Source: an uncultured Pseudomonadota bacterium
GTDB lineage: Bacteria; Pseudomonadota; Gammaproteobacteria; Burkholderiales; JALYOK01
Assembly: GCA_902826775.1 (NCBI GenBank)
Contig: CADEHE010000003.1
Coordinates: forward strand, 367,892 to 431,891
Length of the DNA stretch: 64,000 nucleotides
Direction: 5' to 3'
Numbering within the stretch: the first letter of the stretch is position 1; every line of letters starts with the position of its first letter. Made by a program: the position numbers and the translations under genes. The notes under the pieces are model-generated. The model was not told where the DNA came from. It was given only the letters and a program-made list of their open reading frames with translations, and did not search any database. Positions 17,325 to 25,931 of the stretch are shown piece by piece.

Positions 17325-17990
17325 ATGTCGATGATTCGCGGGCTCTGGCGCGAGAACGCGGCCCTGGTGCAACTGCTCGGGCTCTGCCCCATGCTTGCGA
17401 TCAGCAACACCCTGGTCAATGCGGTATGCATGGGCTTGGCCACGACGTTGGTGCTCGCCTTCAGCAACCTCGCGGTTTCGCTGGTTCGCAACAAAGTGCC
17501 ACATGAGATTCGCATCCCGGTGTTTGTGTTGTTGATTGCGGTGCTGGTGACCATCATTCAGTTGCTTATGAATGCTTACGCCCACCCGGTCTACGTCGTG
17601 CTCGGCATCTTCGTCCCGCTGATCGTCACGAATTGTCTGTTGCTTGGGCGTGCCGAAGCCTTTGCTGCGCGCCACTCACCGGGGGCCGCGCTACTCGATG
17701 GCATCGGCATGGGTCTAGGCTTGACCTTTGTACTGGCGTTAGTGGGAGCGGCGCGCGAACTACTCGGCAACGGCACCTTGTTCGCCAACATCCATCTGGC
17801 GCTCGGCGCGCAAGCAAAGGATTGGGTATGGCAAGTCTTTCCGAGCAAGTTCGCGTTACCCATCGCTGCTTTGCCGGCCGGCGGCTTCATCGTGCTCGCA
17901 CTACTGATTGCATTGAAGAATGCCTTGGACGCCAAAGGTCAGCGCGGCGCAACGGCCGATGCCGAGCACATCGCCGTGCCTAGCGCGTGA
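17325..17990 (+). CDS. rnfE: Rnf electron transport complex subunit E
   Basis: RnfE is the membrane paralogue of RnfA. It has about six helices, with LGLCPMLAISNT near the N-terminus, LIVTNCLLLGRAEAFA carrying the Fe-S cysteine, GIGMGLGLTFVL, and ARELLGNGTLF. The length is 221 residues. The last of the six rnf genes, it is followed 3 bp later by nth, the same order as in E. coli. Confidence 0.94.
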   Translation: MSMIRGLWRENAALVQLLGLCPMLAISNTLVNAVCMGLATTLVLAFSNLAVSLVRNKVPHEIRIPVFVLLIAVLVTIIQLLMNAYAHPVYVVLGIFVPLIVTNCLLLGRAEAFAARHSPGAALLDGIGMGLGLTFVLALVGAARELLGNGTLFANIHLALGAQAKDWVWQVFPSKFALPIAALPAGGFIVLALLIALKNALDAKGQRGATADAEHIAVPSA

Positions 17991-17993
17991 CGC

Positions 17994-18671
17994 ATGAACG
18001 ACAGCAAGCGGGCGGCGATTTTTGCACGGCTCGCCGCGGCTAACCCCAACCCGGCCACGGAACTGCACTACAACTCGCCGTTTGAGCTTCTAATTGCGGT
18101 CATATTGTCCGCGCAAGCCACGGACAAGAGCGTCAACGCCGCAACCTCGGTTCTATTCGAGCGTGCCAATACACCAGCCAAACTCCTTGCGCTCGGTGAG
18201 GGCGGCTTGGTCGAATACATCAAGCGCATCGGCCTGTTTCGCACCAAGGCCAAGAACGTCATCGGCACTTGCAAGATGCTGCTGGAGCAACATGAGGGCG
18301 CAGTTCCTCAGACGCGCGAGGCGCTCGAGCAGCTGCCCGGCGTGGGGCGCAAGACGGCAAATGTTGTGCTCAACACTGCCTTCGGTCACCCGACTATTGC
18401 TGTCGACACTCACATTTTTCGCGTCGCCAACCGCACTGGGCTGGCAGCGGGAAAGACACCGCTAGAAGTAGAACAAAAACTGTTGCCCAGCGTCCCGCAG
18501 GAATACAAGAAGGATGCGCATCATTGGCTGATCTTGCACGGGCGCTACGTTTGCCTGGCGCGCAACCCCAAGTGCGCCACGTGCTTGATCGAACCGTTAT
18601 GCGAGTTCAAGAAGAAAACTATTGATGCAGCGACTTCTTCCAAACAGCAGCACACAAAAAAGGCGCCATAG
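17994..18671 (+). CDS. nth: Endonuclease III
   Basis: Nth is a bifunctional DNA glycosylase/AP lyase that removes oxidised pyrimidines. The helix-hairpin-helix LPGVGRKTANVVL carries the catalytic Lys, and VDTHIFRV the catalytic Asp. The C-terminal 4Fe-4S loop CLARNPKCATCLIEPLC has the C-X6-C-X2-C-X5-C spacing. The length is 225 residues; a Ser/Lys-rich tail extends slightly past the E. coli end. It is cotranscribed with rnfABCDGE. A terminator overlaps its stop codon. Confidence 0.96.
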   Translation: MNDSKRAAIFARLAAANPNPATELHYNSPFELLIAVILSAQATDKSVNAATSVLFERANTPAKLLALGEGGLVEYIKRIGLFRTKAKNVIGTCKMLLEQHEGAVPQTREALEQLPGVGRKTANVVLNTAFGHPTIAVDTHIFRVANRTGLAAGKTPLEVEQKLLPSVPQEYKKDAHHWLILHGRYVCLARNPKCATCLIEPLCEFKKKTIDAATSSKQQHTKKAP

Positions 18672-18680
18672 GCGCCTTTC
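18656..18680. terminator. Terminator overlapping the nth stop
   Basis: Perfect hairpin AAAGGCGCC-ATA-GGCGCCTTT, preceded by an A-run. The nth TAG lies in the loop/stem. It can act on both strands and so may also end the converging cytochrome transcript from the minus strand. Confidence 0.75.
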
Positions 18681-18721
18681 TGTTGAGTACTTAGCCGTTC
18701 TGCCGCTTGCGCTTAGTACGC

Positions 18722-19045
18722 TTAGTACTTGTTGGTCAAGGCGCTCTGGCTAGAGAAATAAGCTGCCAAGTTGGCGATGTCTTGTGGCGTCAAAGTCGCA
18801 GCCAGAGGTGCCATGATCGGGTTCTTACGCTTGCCCGATTTGTAATGCTGCAGGGCGATCACGATGTAATCGTGGTACTGGCCGGCCAACTTGGGAAAAT
18901 CCGGTGCAGCACTGTTACCGTCGGCGCCGTGACAGGGGGCGCAATCCGCCGACTTTTCCTTGCCTTTGACCGGATCGCCAGCCGCCAGAGCAGCACCGCT
19001 AGCCGTCACCGTCAAAGCAGCGACGCATAGGATCTTGTTTATCAT
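18722..19045 (-). CDS. Periplasmic class I cytochrome c
   Basis: This small monohaem cytochrome has a signal peptide (about residues 1-20, cut after ALA-A), haem motif CAPCH, and a distal Met candidate in KRKNPIMAPLA, followed by the helix LTPQDIANLAAYF typical of c4/c5/c553-type proteins. It is probably a periplasmic electron carrier. ATG 19045 has AAAGGA 7 nt upstream and gives 107 residues. An ATG at 19060 overlaps the stop of the upstream cytochrome and would add five residues. It is second in a two-gene cytochrome operon. Confidence 0.88.
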   Translation of the reverse strand: MINKILCVAALTVTASGAALAAGDPVKGKEKSADCAPCHGADGNSAAPDFPKLAGQYHDYIVIALQHYKSGKRKNPIMAPLAATLTPQDIANLAAYFSSQSALTNKY

Positions 19046-19056
19046 CGCTCGTCCTT

Positions 19057-19386
19057 TCATTTCGACGCTGCGCCGGCGTAGTAGGCAGCCAAGTCGGCCA
19101 TATCTTGATCGCTCAGTCCCGCTGCGATGCCTTGCATCGAGGGATGACTGCGCTCACCAGACTTATACGCTTGCAGCGCTTTGACGATATAAGCAGCATG
19201 TTGACCGCCCAGCTTGGGCACATGATAGACCTCAGGGAAAGCAGTCTTCCATCCGGGAATGCCATGACAGCCTTGGCACATCGCAGTTTTGCCTTTGCCG
19301 GCCGCCGCATCACCTGCAGCCCACGCGCCCGACGCCGCCGCGGCCAAGACCGCTCCAAGAAACCAATTTTGATATGCGTTGTTCAT
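19057..19386 (-). CDS. Periplasmic class I cytochrome c
   Basis: A 109-residue monohaem cytochrome with signal peptide (cut near AWA-A, about residue 23), haem motif CQGCH, the KLGGQHAAYIVKALQAYKSGER segment (shown here split only by eye; residues about 58-79), a ligand Met in SHPSMQGIA, and the helix LSDQDMADLAAYY. It closely resembles its downstream neighbour, suggesting tandem duplication or two halves of a diheme c4-like system. It is first in the operon, and its stop overlaps the extended frame of the next gene. Confidence 0.88.
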   Translation of the reverse strand: MNNAYQNWFLGAVLAAAASGAWAAGDAAAGKGKTAMCQGCHGIPGWKTAFPEVYHVPKLGGQHAAYIVKALQAYKSGERSHPSMQGIAAGLSDQDMADLAAYYAGAASK

Positions 19387-19539
19387 GCCCTGACTTGTTT
19401 GAACAAATTGATCATGAGGGTCAATTCGCCTCCCTGCTCAGCGATCGGACTGCCCTGAGCCGCGCGCAGTATACCATCGAAGTTACGTGGCCGGAACATC
19501 AAGCCAGTGCTCGGTTTGCGGCGCCATAGTGGCAGCCTC

Positions 19540-19559
19540 GGGCGGGGCGGGGGCGGGGG
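19540..19559 (+). other. Four-tract G-quadruplex motif
   Basis: Four G-tracts of 3, 4, 5 and 5 bases are separated by single C residues, a textbook G4 pattern with one-base loops. It lies 14 bp beyond the 3' end of the GGDEF-EAL gene, so it would be C-rich in that transcript and G-rich on the template side. Confidence 0.55.
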
Positions 19560-19572
19560 CAGGCGAGGCCGA

Positions 19573-21744
19573 CTAGCGGCGCGAGACCGGGTTAGGATTG
19601 TCCGCGACCAGCTTCAGCACTGGATCACCGCGTTTCGACATCGCGGCGAACTCTTCAGCCAACGGCACCGGCACGTGCACCCAGTTGCCTTGAGCATAGT
19701 CGACACCGATGCTCTGCAGCTTGGCGAAAATCGCCGCGTCCTCAACGAACTCGGCCGTGGTCGTCAAGCCCATAACATGGCCGATCTTGTTGATGGCCTC
19801 CACCATGGAGAAATCCATCTGATCGTGCGCAATGCCACGCACGAACGCGCCGTCAATCTTGATGCCGTCGACCGGCAAGTTCTTCAGGTAGCTAAAGGAG
19901 GACAGCCCTGCGCCAAAGTCATCGAGCACGAACTTGCATCCCGACTTCTTGAACTCGCGAATCAAATTGATCGCGTGGGTAAGATTGGTGATCGCGGCCG
20001 TCTCGGTAATCTCGAAGCAGATCTGATGGCTCGGCACGGCAAAGTAAGCGAATTGCTCCTGCAAGAACTGCCCGAAGCGCTCATCGCACAAAGAAGCGCC
20101 GGACAAGTTCAGCGAGAACGAAACCTTGGCGCCCTCGCGCGTTGCGGCAATCTGCTTGAGCAGGTGGAAGCTTTGCCGGATCACCCAGCGGTCGAGCGCT
20201 TGCATCTGGTTAAAGCGTTCGGCCGCGGGAATGAAGGCCATCGGCAGAATGGGTTCGCCCTCCTCGCTGCGCATCCGCAGCAGCACTTCATATCGAATGT
20301 GACCATCGCCGGTCGGCTCGACAGGCTTGATGAGTTGACCGAACAAGACGAAACGCTGCTCGTCAAAGGCGCGATTGATCTGATTCACCCATTCCATCGC
20401 GCCAAGGCGGGAACTGCGCGCCTCATCGTCCTCATTGAAGATATAGACGCGGTTGCGTCCCATATCCTTGGCGGTATAACAAGCAGCATCGGCCTGGCTC
20501 AGCAGCGACACCACGCTTTCACTCGTCTTGTTGATGGCCACCAGGCCAATGCTGGCCGCAATGGCAAACACTTTGTCTTGCCAAACAAAGCGAAACGCTT
20601 GCAGCGTTTCGCGCAGTTGCGTCGCGACTTGGAAGGCATCCTCCAGTGAGCAGTTTTCCAGCAATAGCGTGAACTCATCGCCGCCGATGCGCGCCAACGT
20701 ATCGCCCTCACGGACCTTCTGCCGCAGCTGCAGCGCGATCTGCCGCAGCAGTTCGTCCCCGGCATTATGGCCGCAAGTGTCATTGACGATTTTGAACTGA
20801 TCCAAATCGATAAAGCACAACGCATGCGTGCGCCCCTGCTCGCGCGCGGAGTTCAGCGCGCGTTCGAGCCGGACCTCGAACTCGCGCCGATTCACTAAGC
20901 CCGTCAGCGTATCGTGGCTTGCCTGATACGAAATTACTTCGGTTGCGCTGTCGATTTTTTCTTGCAAGTTCTCTTGCGCAGCCTTGAGAGACACCGCCAT
21001 TGTGTTGATGTGACGGCCGATTTTCTCCACCTCGTCACCGGCATCGTCGGTGCTCACCTCTAAGCGCGTTTCGAGATCGCCTTTGGTAATACGATCGAGC
21101 GCTGAAACAACACCGGTTACCCGCCGCGACAACCGTTCGGCCATGCGCAGAGCAACCAGCGCCGTCATCCCCAGACAGGCGAGCATCAGGCTGCCCCCCA
21201 GCACCAGAATCTGATCGCGACGCGCCAAAGACGTCGCCTTGCTCATGAAAATACTGACCCAGCCGATCTGCCGCGACTGCTTAGGTGCCTGCGTGCCCGC
21301 GGCACGCCCGAGCGCCTCAGCCGTTAGCGGATCGCTTGGACTCGGCGTCTGGTAGATCGGGGCGCTGTAATAGAGCACGTCGGAATAGTCGAGCACCCCC
21401 CAGGTCACGCTCTTGGGCTGTTCCGCCAGCAACGTTTGCTTGCTCATGTCGCCGCTCGCCGACAATACTTGTCCAGTCGCGTCGGTAATCATGACCAAAC
21501 TGACGTCGGCCTCCTTCGCCGCCGAGTCTGACAGCCATTTCAACAAATCGCGGTTGCCGGTAAACACACCATACTCGGCCGCGGGCGCCATCTGCCGGGC
21601 GATCGCTTGCACGCGGTCGCGCAACGCGTTGCTAACCTCCTCCAAGCGCGCGTTGATAAAGAACGACCCGAGGGCGAGCGCCAGCAGCCCCGCCGGCAAC
21701 AACGCCACCAATAATATGCGCCACTTAAGGCTCAAGCCTCGCAT
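19573..21744 (-). CDS. Membrane GGDEF-EAL c-di-GMP signalling protein
   Basis: This 723-residue protein could make and/or break c-di-GMP. It has an N-terminal helix (about 10-30), a periplasmic sensor (about 31-185), a second helix (about 186-206), HAMP (about 208-262), GGDEF (about 280-440) and EAL (about 455-705). The GGDEF site is intact (RIGGDEF). The EAL domain has EVLLR, LNLSG, FEITET, LDDFGAGLSSF and KIDG, but the late motifs are altered (AEFVED for the usual AEGVET, and QGNWVHVP for QGYLFS-P), so phosphodiesterase activity is uncertain. Its start overlaps the stop of the binding-protein gene, suggesting that protein docks on its sensor domain. Confidence 0.92.
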   Translation of the reverse strand: MRGLSLKWRILLVALLPAGLLALALGSFFINARLEEVSNALRDRVQAIARQMAPAAEYGVFTGNRDLLKWLSDSAAKEADVSLVMITDATGQVLSASGDMSKQTLLAEQPKSVTWGVLDYSDVLYYSAPIYQTPSPSDPLTAEALGRAAGTQAPKQSRQIGWVSIFMSKATSLARRDQILVLGGSLMLACLGMTALVALRMAERLSRRVTGVVSALDRITKGDLETRLEVSTDDAGDEVEKIGRHINTMAVSLKAAQENLQEKIDSATEVISYQASHDTLTGLVNRREFEVRLERALNSAREQGRTHALCFIDLDQFKIVNDTCGHNAGDELLRQIALQLRQKVREGDTLARIGGDEFTLLLENCSLEDAFQVATQLRETLQAFRFVWQDKVFAIAASIGLVAINKTSESVVSLLSQADAACYTAKDMGRNRVYIFNEDDEARSSRLGAMEWVNQINRAFDEQRFVLFGQLIKPVEPTGDGHIRYEVLLRMRSEEGEPILPMAFIPAAERFNQMQALDRWVIRQSFHLLKQIAATREGAKVSFSLNLSGASLCDERFGQFLQEQFAYFAVPSHQICFEITETAAITNLTHAINLIREFKKSGCKFVLDDFGAGLSSFSYLKNLPVDGIKIDGAFVRGIAHDQMDFSMVEAINKIGHVMGLTTTAEFVEDAAIFAKLQSIGVDYAQGNWVHVPVPLAEEFAAMSKRGDPVLKLVADNPNPVSRR

Positions 21745-22706
21745 CAGCTACCCGCCCCGGCAACAGGTTGCAGCTTCTGGTGCAGAGCACGCTCTTCCTC
21801 AATTGGTATTCCCATGGAACGCGCAACCGTTTGATTGACTGTGACAGTGAAATATTTCGGGTACTGCGGTTCCGGCCATGCCGCTTGACCCGCCAGCTTA
21901 GCGATCATCTCTGCGGCTTGCATTCCAATCTGCCCCGATGACGAGAACACCCCCGCCAGCGCGCCCGCTTTGATGTACGCGGGCGAAAATGCGAACACCG
22001 GATCGCCGGCTCGATAGGCAGCAAGCAACAGATTATGCACCGTGGCTTGATTGAATACTTCCGGGTCCGGCAGCCCCAGGAGCACTTCGCCACGCTCCAG
22101 TACGCGCCGCAGCGCCACGGCAACTTGCTCGCTGCTGGTGACCGCTTCGGCCTCGACTTTCAGACCTATCGAGGCGGCGACGCTTTCCAGCGCACTGGCT
22201 TGCTTTGCCGAATCGGGACCGAAAATAACGCCCACGCGTGTAGCCGCTGGAATGATCAATTTAATGAGCTCGAGTTGCCGCTCGAGCGGCTGATCGAGAT
22301 AGATGCCTGAACGCTTTGCGCCACCCTTCTGTGCCGCCAGCAAGCGATCCAATGCCGCTTTTGGCACCAGTGTGTAGAGCACTGGTGTGCGCGGCGCGAT
22401 TTCTTGCACCGCACTGGCCGCGCGCATGCCAACCGTCACCACCAACGTTGCAGGATCCGCCTCGAGCGCTCCAGTCACAGTGCCGGCATCCATGATTGCC
22501 ACACGAAATCGCTCGCCGCCATCACGCGCGAGGCCGCTGCGAATAGCCTCGGCCACCTCCGCGTAAGCGCCGCCTTCAGCGCTGAGCACTACCGCAACGC
22601 GCGCCGGCGGGGCGGCGCCGGCGTGCCCAACTAAAAGTGCCGTGCACAGCAATGCCAGCGCGGCTATCTGCCGCCGGGCCATGCCGAAACTGTGCGCCAC
22701 ACTCAT
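21744..22706 (-). CDS. Periplasmic ABC-type substrate-binding protein (ABC_sub_bind-like)
   Basis: This 320-residue periplasmic binding-fold protein starts at ATG 22706 with a signal peptide (hydrophobic LALLCTALLVG, cut near GAA). The fold has two lobes, with segments such as RVAVVLSAEGGAYAEV, VGMRAASAV, RVGVIFGPDS and GDPVFAFSPAYIKAGALAG. No permease or ATPase gene is near, so transport is unlikely to be its role here. It lies between a TonB-dependent receptor and a GGDEF-EAL sensor, and is joined to the latter by a one-base overlap. It is inferred to be the ligand-sensing middle of a relay. Its ligand is unknown. Confidence 0.85.
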   Translation of the reverse strand: MSVAHSFGMARRQIAALALLCTALLVGHAGAAPPARVAVVLSAEGGAYAEVAEAIRSGLARDGGERFRVAIMDAGTVTGALEADPATLVVTVGMRAASAVQEIAPRTPVLYTLVPKAALDRLLAAQKGGAKRSGIYLDQPLERQLELIKLIIPAATRVGVIFGPDSAKQASALESVAASIGLKVEAEAVTSSEQVAVALRRVLERGEVLLGLPDPEVFNQATVHNLLLAAYRAGDPVFAFSPAYIKAGALAGVFSSSGQIGMQAAEMIAKLAGQAAWPEPQYPKYFTVTVNQTVARSMGIPIEEERALHQKLQPVAGAGS

Positions 22707-22720
22707 ACCAGTTTGTTGGA

Positions 22721-24781
22721 CTAAAATTGAAACCCAAGATTCAAATAAAAGCGCATGTCGCGTCGGTTGTTGCGCTCCAGCTCCAAGTAGTCGCTGTAAA
22801 TGTCTTGCGCCACGAACTGCCATTCCCCGCGATTTGCTCCGAACTTGAACCCGTAGGCAAGACGCAAGTCGAGTTTAGTCGTGTGCGGCAGGGGATCGCC
22901 GCCGGCCCATTGCGCTCCGCTCAAGCGGTAGTAGCCCAGGCTGCCCTGCAACTGCTCGTTGAACCGGGCGATCGCCAACAAGCCGAAGTTATGCTTCGGC
23001 ATCGCCTCGGAGAGCGCTGCAAAATCGCTGAGGCGCAATCCATCGCCGCCATTGAAGTCTTCGGCACGCAGTTGCAAATAACTATAGTTGCCGATTAAAC
23101 GCAAACCCGGTCCCGGCGTGAACTTAACTTGCGTCTCAAAACCGGTTAGCGTCAAATCGCCAGCGTTTATAAAGTCGCGCGCACCGTCGACGTTGTCCAG
23201 ACTCGGCGGCAGCGCAATGCGTCTTGTCTGCATGATGAGGTCTTCAACCTCGTCACGGTGCACGCGAGCGTCAACGGCGAGCCGATTTTCCAGCCATTGG
23301 CCCAAGTACCCTAACTCGATCGCTTGAATTCGCTCGGAACGCAAGCCGCCGGAAGAAAACAGCACACGGTCCACGATAGGACCAACCTGAAACACTTCGT
23401 CAGCCTGTTGCTCCAACAGCACCGGTGTGCGTGTCGCCCTGGAAACGCTCACGCGCACGGTATGCCCTTGCCGCAGCCGATAGTTCAATGCCACGCGCGG
23501 AGAAACATCCGCTGCGGTGATGTCGTTGTCTTCCCACATCGCGCCGAGATTGACCAAAACATCTGGTGTCGCCCGCCATTCGGCGTTGCCGTAAACGCGC
23601 CGCAGATCGTTCTTTACGCTCGGCTTATTGAAGTAGCGTGGCGCGCGTACTTTGTCGCTGCGCGCTTCCATACCCCATACCACGCGCAATTGCTCTAGCG
23701 GCTTCAACGTATGCTGCAACTCTAGATTGTCACGCGTAGCACTGCTATTGAAATCGACCGGCAGAGTCACGGCGGGCGATGCTAGCGCTACCGCAAATTC
23801 ATCGGTGGTGCGGTAACGCGTGTGGTAGTACTGCAGCATCAATTCCGAATCGGCCGACAGCGCGCGCTGCCAGCGCATTTGCGCAAAGTGGCTATCGATA
23901 TCCAGTTCGCGCTGCGGATCAAACAATTGCCCGGCACGCCCGGTTGCGTCGGTGCCCTGATTGTGTCCGGCCTGAAATTGAAAACTGTCAGAATTGCTGA
24001 TCTGGTAGTCGGCGCGCATCGACACGCGCTTGACGCGCAAGGTGTCATGCAAAGTCACGAAGCCGCCGTCTTGATGGTATCCCGCAGTAAGGCGGTACGA
24101 CAGACGACCAGCGGTGGCGCTATAGCGGGCGACGCCGTGTTCGACCTGATGATCTCCCTTGGTCACGGACACCAACGCCCCGGGGTCTTGCGCCGCGTGT
24201 CTGGTAACGACGTTTATGACGCCAAAGAAGGAGTTGGCGCCGTAGGTTGCCGCGTTTGGCCCACGGATCACTTCAATGCGTTCGATATCTTCGATTTCCA
24301 GCGGCAAATTGCCCCATTCCACGCCGCCGAACGAAGGGGTATAAATCGAGCGGCCATCCACCAACACCTGCATGCGGCGGGCGAAATCATCGTCGACACC
24401 GTACAGCACCGCCGGAAATCCGCCGCGCTGCGCCACGGTGATAAATCCAGGCACTAGGCGGAACAGTTGCGCCAGATCGCGGAAGCCGGAGGCCTTAATC
24501 ATTTCCCGATCGATTACGGTCACCGGGGCCGGTGCCTCTTCGATCGGTTGCGCCAAGCGCGACACCGTCAACACCATCGGCACATCGGCAAGGAATTCCT
24601 GTTCGGTCAACCCAGGGCCGGAGTCTGCCGACGGCGATGCGGCAAAGGCTGAGGGCACTGGCGCCACCAGGCTTAGCCACACGCTGACCAACCAGGCCGG
24701 CCGCCACGCCGGCGCAGCGTGCACGTTCGCCTCGCCGCGGCGCGGCTTTATGCCGTTGCACCGAGTGACAACCATAAGCAT
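22721..24781 (-). CDS. TonB-dependent outer-membrane receptor
   Basis: This 686-residue outer-membrane receptor starts at ATG 24781 with AAGGGGA just upstream; the ATG at 24775 is an alternative. A signal peptide ends near AFA-A (about residue 48 of a long Arg-rich leader). The plug domain has APVTVIDREMI, LFRLVPGF, QVLVDGRSIY and IERIEVIRGPNAATYGANSF-FGVINV. The rest is a 22-strand-type barrel with a terminal Phe (NLGFQF) as the BAM signal. The substrate is not evident. Its start lies inside the dnaQ 3' end. The binding-protein gene follows 14 bp later. Confidence 0.9.
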   Translation of the reverse strand: MLMVVTRCNGIKPRRGEANVHAAPAWRPAWLVSVWLSLVAPVPSAFAASPSADSGPGLTEQEFLADVPMVLTVSRLAQPIEEAPAPVTVIDREMIKASGFRDLAQLFRLVPGFITVAQRGGFPAVLYGVDDDFARRMQVLVDGRSIYTPSFGGVEWGNLPLEIEDIERIEVIRGPNAATYGANSFFGVINVVTRHAAQDPGALVSVTKGDHQVEHGVARYSATAGRLSYRLTAGYHQDGGFVTLHDTLRVKRVSMRADYQISNSDSFQFQAGHNQGTDATGRAGQLFDPQRELDIDSHFAQMRWQRALSADSELMLQYYHTRYRTTDEFAVALASPAVTLPVDFNSSATRDNLELQHTLKPLEQLRVVWGMEARSDKVRAPRYFNKPSVKNDLRRVYGNAEWRATPDVLVNLGAMWEDNDITAADVSPRVALNYRLRQGHTVRVSVSRATRTPVLLEQQADEVFQVGPIVDRVLFSSGGLRSERIQAIELGYLGQWLENRLAVDARVHRDEVEDLIMQTRRIALPPSLDNVDGARDFINAGDLTLTGFETQVKFTPGPGLRLIGNYSYLQLRAEDFNGGDGLRLSDFAALSEAMPKHNFGLLAIARFNEQLQGSLGYYRLSGAQWAGGDPLPHTTKLDLRLAYGFKFGANRGEWQFVAQDIYSDYLELERNNRRDMRFYLNLGFQF

Positions 24782-25452
24782 TTCCCCTTGCTCGATTGAT
24801 TGATCCGCTCGAGTTGCGCGGTGTGTTCGGCGAGTTCCTCGACGCTGGCACGCAAGACCACAAAGGCGCGCCGCGTTTGCGGGATGACCCGTGCCGCAGC
24901 TCGCATTTCGGCGGCCACCTCGATCATCAGGCTTTCCTGGCCGCGGGTCATGGCTAGATAGACTTCCGCGAGCAGTTCGGCGTCCAGCAATGCGCCATGC
25001 AGAGTGCGCTTGGCGTTGTTGACGCCATAGCGCTCGCACAAAGCATCCAAGTTATTGCGCTTACCGGGGTGCAGTTCCTTCGCCATCGCAAGGGTGTCGA
25101 CAACGCCAGCGCAGTATTGCGCCATCGCGCCGCGCTGCAAGCGCGACAGCTCGGCATTCAAGAAGGCGATGTCGAAGGGCGCGTTGTGAATGATCAATTC
25201 CGCGCCCTCGATGAAATCGAGAAATTCCCCCGCCACCTGAGCAAACTTAGGCTTGTCCGACAAAAATTCGCTGGTCAGTCCATGTACCTGCAAAGCGCCG
25301 GGATCGCTTTCCCGCTCAGGGTTGAGATAGCGATGAAAGCGATTGCCAGAAAGCTTGCGGTTGCACACCTCCACCGCCGCGAGCTCGAGAATACGATGCC
25401 CTTGACTTGGCTCCAGCCCCGTCGTTTCCGTATCGAGGATGACCTGCCTCAT
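24748..25452 (-). CDS. dnaQ: DNA polymerase III epsilon subunit (proofreading exonuclease)
   Basis: DnaQ is the 3'-5' proofreading subunit of the replicase. DEDDh residues are seen in [11 protein letters not shown] (Asp, Glu), [12 protein letters not shown] (Asp) and [14 protein letters not shown] (His, Asp). The C-terminal part (about 185-234) would hold the alpha-subunit-binding region. The length is 234 residues. It overlaps rnhA by 4 bases, as in the typical rnhA-dnaQ pair. Unusually, its 3' end overlaps a TonB receptor start by 34 bp. Confidence 0.95.
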   Translation of the reverse strand: MRQVILDTETTGLEPSQGHRILELAAVEVCNRKLSGNRFHRYLNPERESDPGALQVHGLTSEFLSDKPKFAQVAGEFLDFIEGAELIIHNAPFDIAFLNAELSRLQRGAMAQYCAGVVDTLAMAKELHPGKRNNLDALCERYGVNNAKRTLHGALLDAELLAEVYLAMTRGQESLMIEVAAEMRAAARVIPQTRRAFVVLRASVEELAEHTAQLERINQSSKGKCLWLSLGATA

Positions 25453-25931
25453 GCTTGCCCGGCCTGCAATCGCGCGATGCCTTCGTTGGCGAGACCGTCT
25501 GCGCGTTCGTTCTCCGGATGCCCCGCATGGCCTTTAACCCAATGCCAACTAACCTCATGCTGCTGCGCGAGCGCATCGAGTTCGCGCCATAAATCCTCGT
25601 TTTTGACCGGCGCCTTACTCGCGGTGCGCCAGCCGCGCTTTTTCCAGGACGGCAGCCACTCCGATATACCGCGCTGCACGTACTGCGAATCCGTATAAAC
25701 AGCAACCATGCAACGCCCGCGCAAGGCTCGCAGCGACTCGATCACAGCAGTAAGCTCCATGCGGTTGTTGGTGGTGTGCGGCACCCCTCCGCATAGCTCC
25801 TTTTCCCGCTCGCCAAAGCGCAACACGGCGCCCCAGCCGCCGACTCCAGGATTGCCCTTACAAGCACCATCGGTAAAGATTTGGACCAGCTTCGGCTGCG
25901 CGGCGCCGTCCCCGAGCAGAGGCGGCGTCAT
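25449..25931 (-). CDS. rnhA: Ribonuclease HI
   Basis: RNase HI cleaves RNA in RNA-DNA hybrids. The four catalytic acids are seen in [28 protein letters not shown] and [11 protein letters not shown]. The length is 160 residues, normal. It overlaps dnaQ downstream and the methyltransferase upstream by 4 bases each, indicating one operon. Confidence 0.96.
   Translation of the reverse strand: MTPPLLGDGAAQPKLVQIFTDGACKGNPGVGGWGAVLRFGEREKELCGGVPHTTNNRMELTAVIESLRALRGRCMVAVYTDSQYVQRGISEWLPSWKKRGWRTASKAPVKNEDLWRELDALAQQHEVSWHWVKGHAGHPENERADGLANEGIARLQAGQA

Noticed and set aside
19395..19406. TTGTTTGAACAA palindrome upstream of the cytochrome pair as a regulator site
   Set aside because: It is short and matches no known box with the right spacing.
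19507..20649. Long plus-strand open frame of 380 codons
   Set aside because: It lies antisense to the GGDEF-EAL gene, has no family match and Arg/His-rich content typical of high-GC antisense frames.
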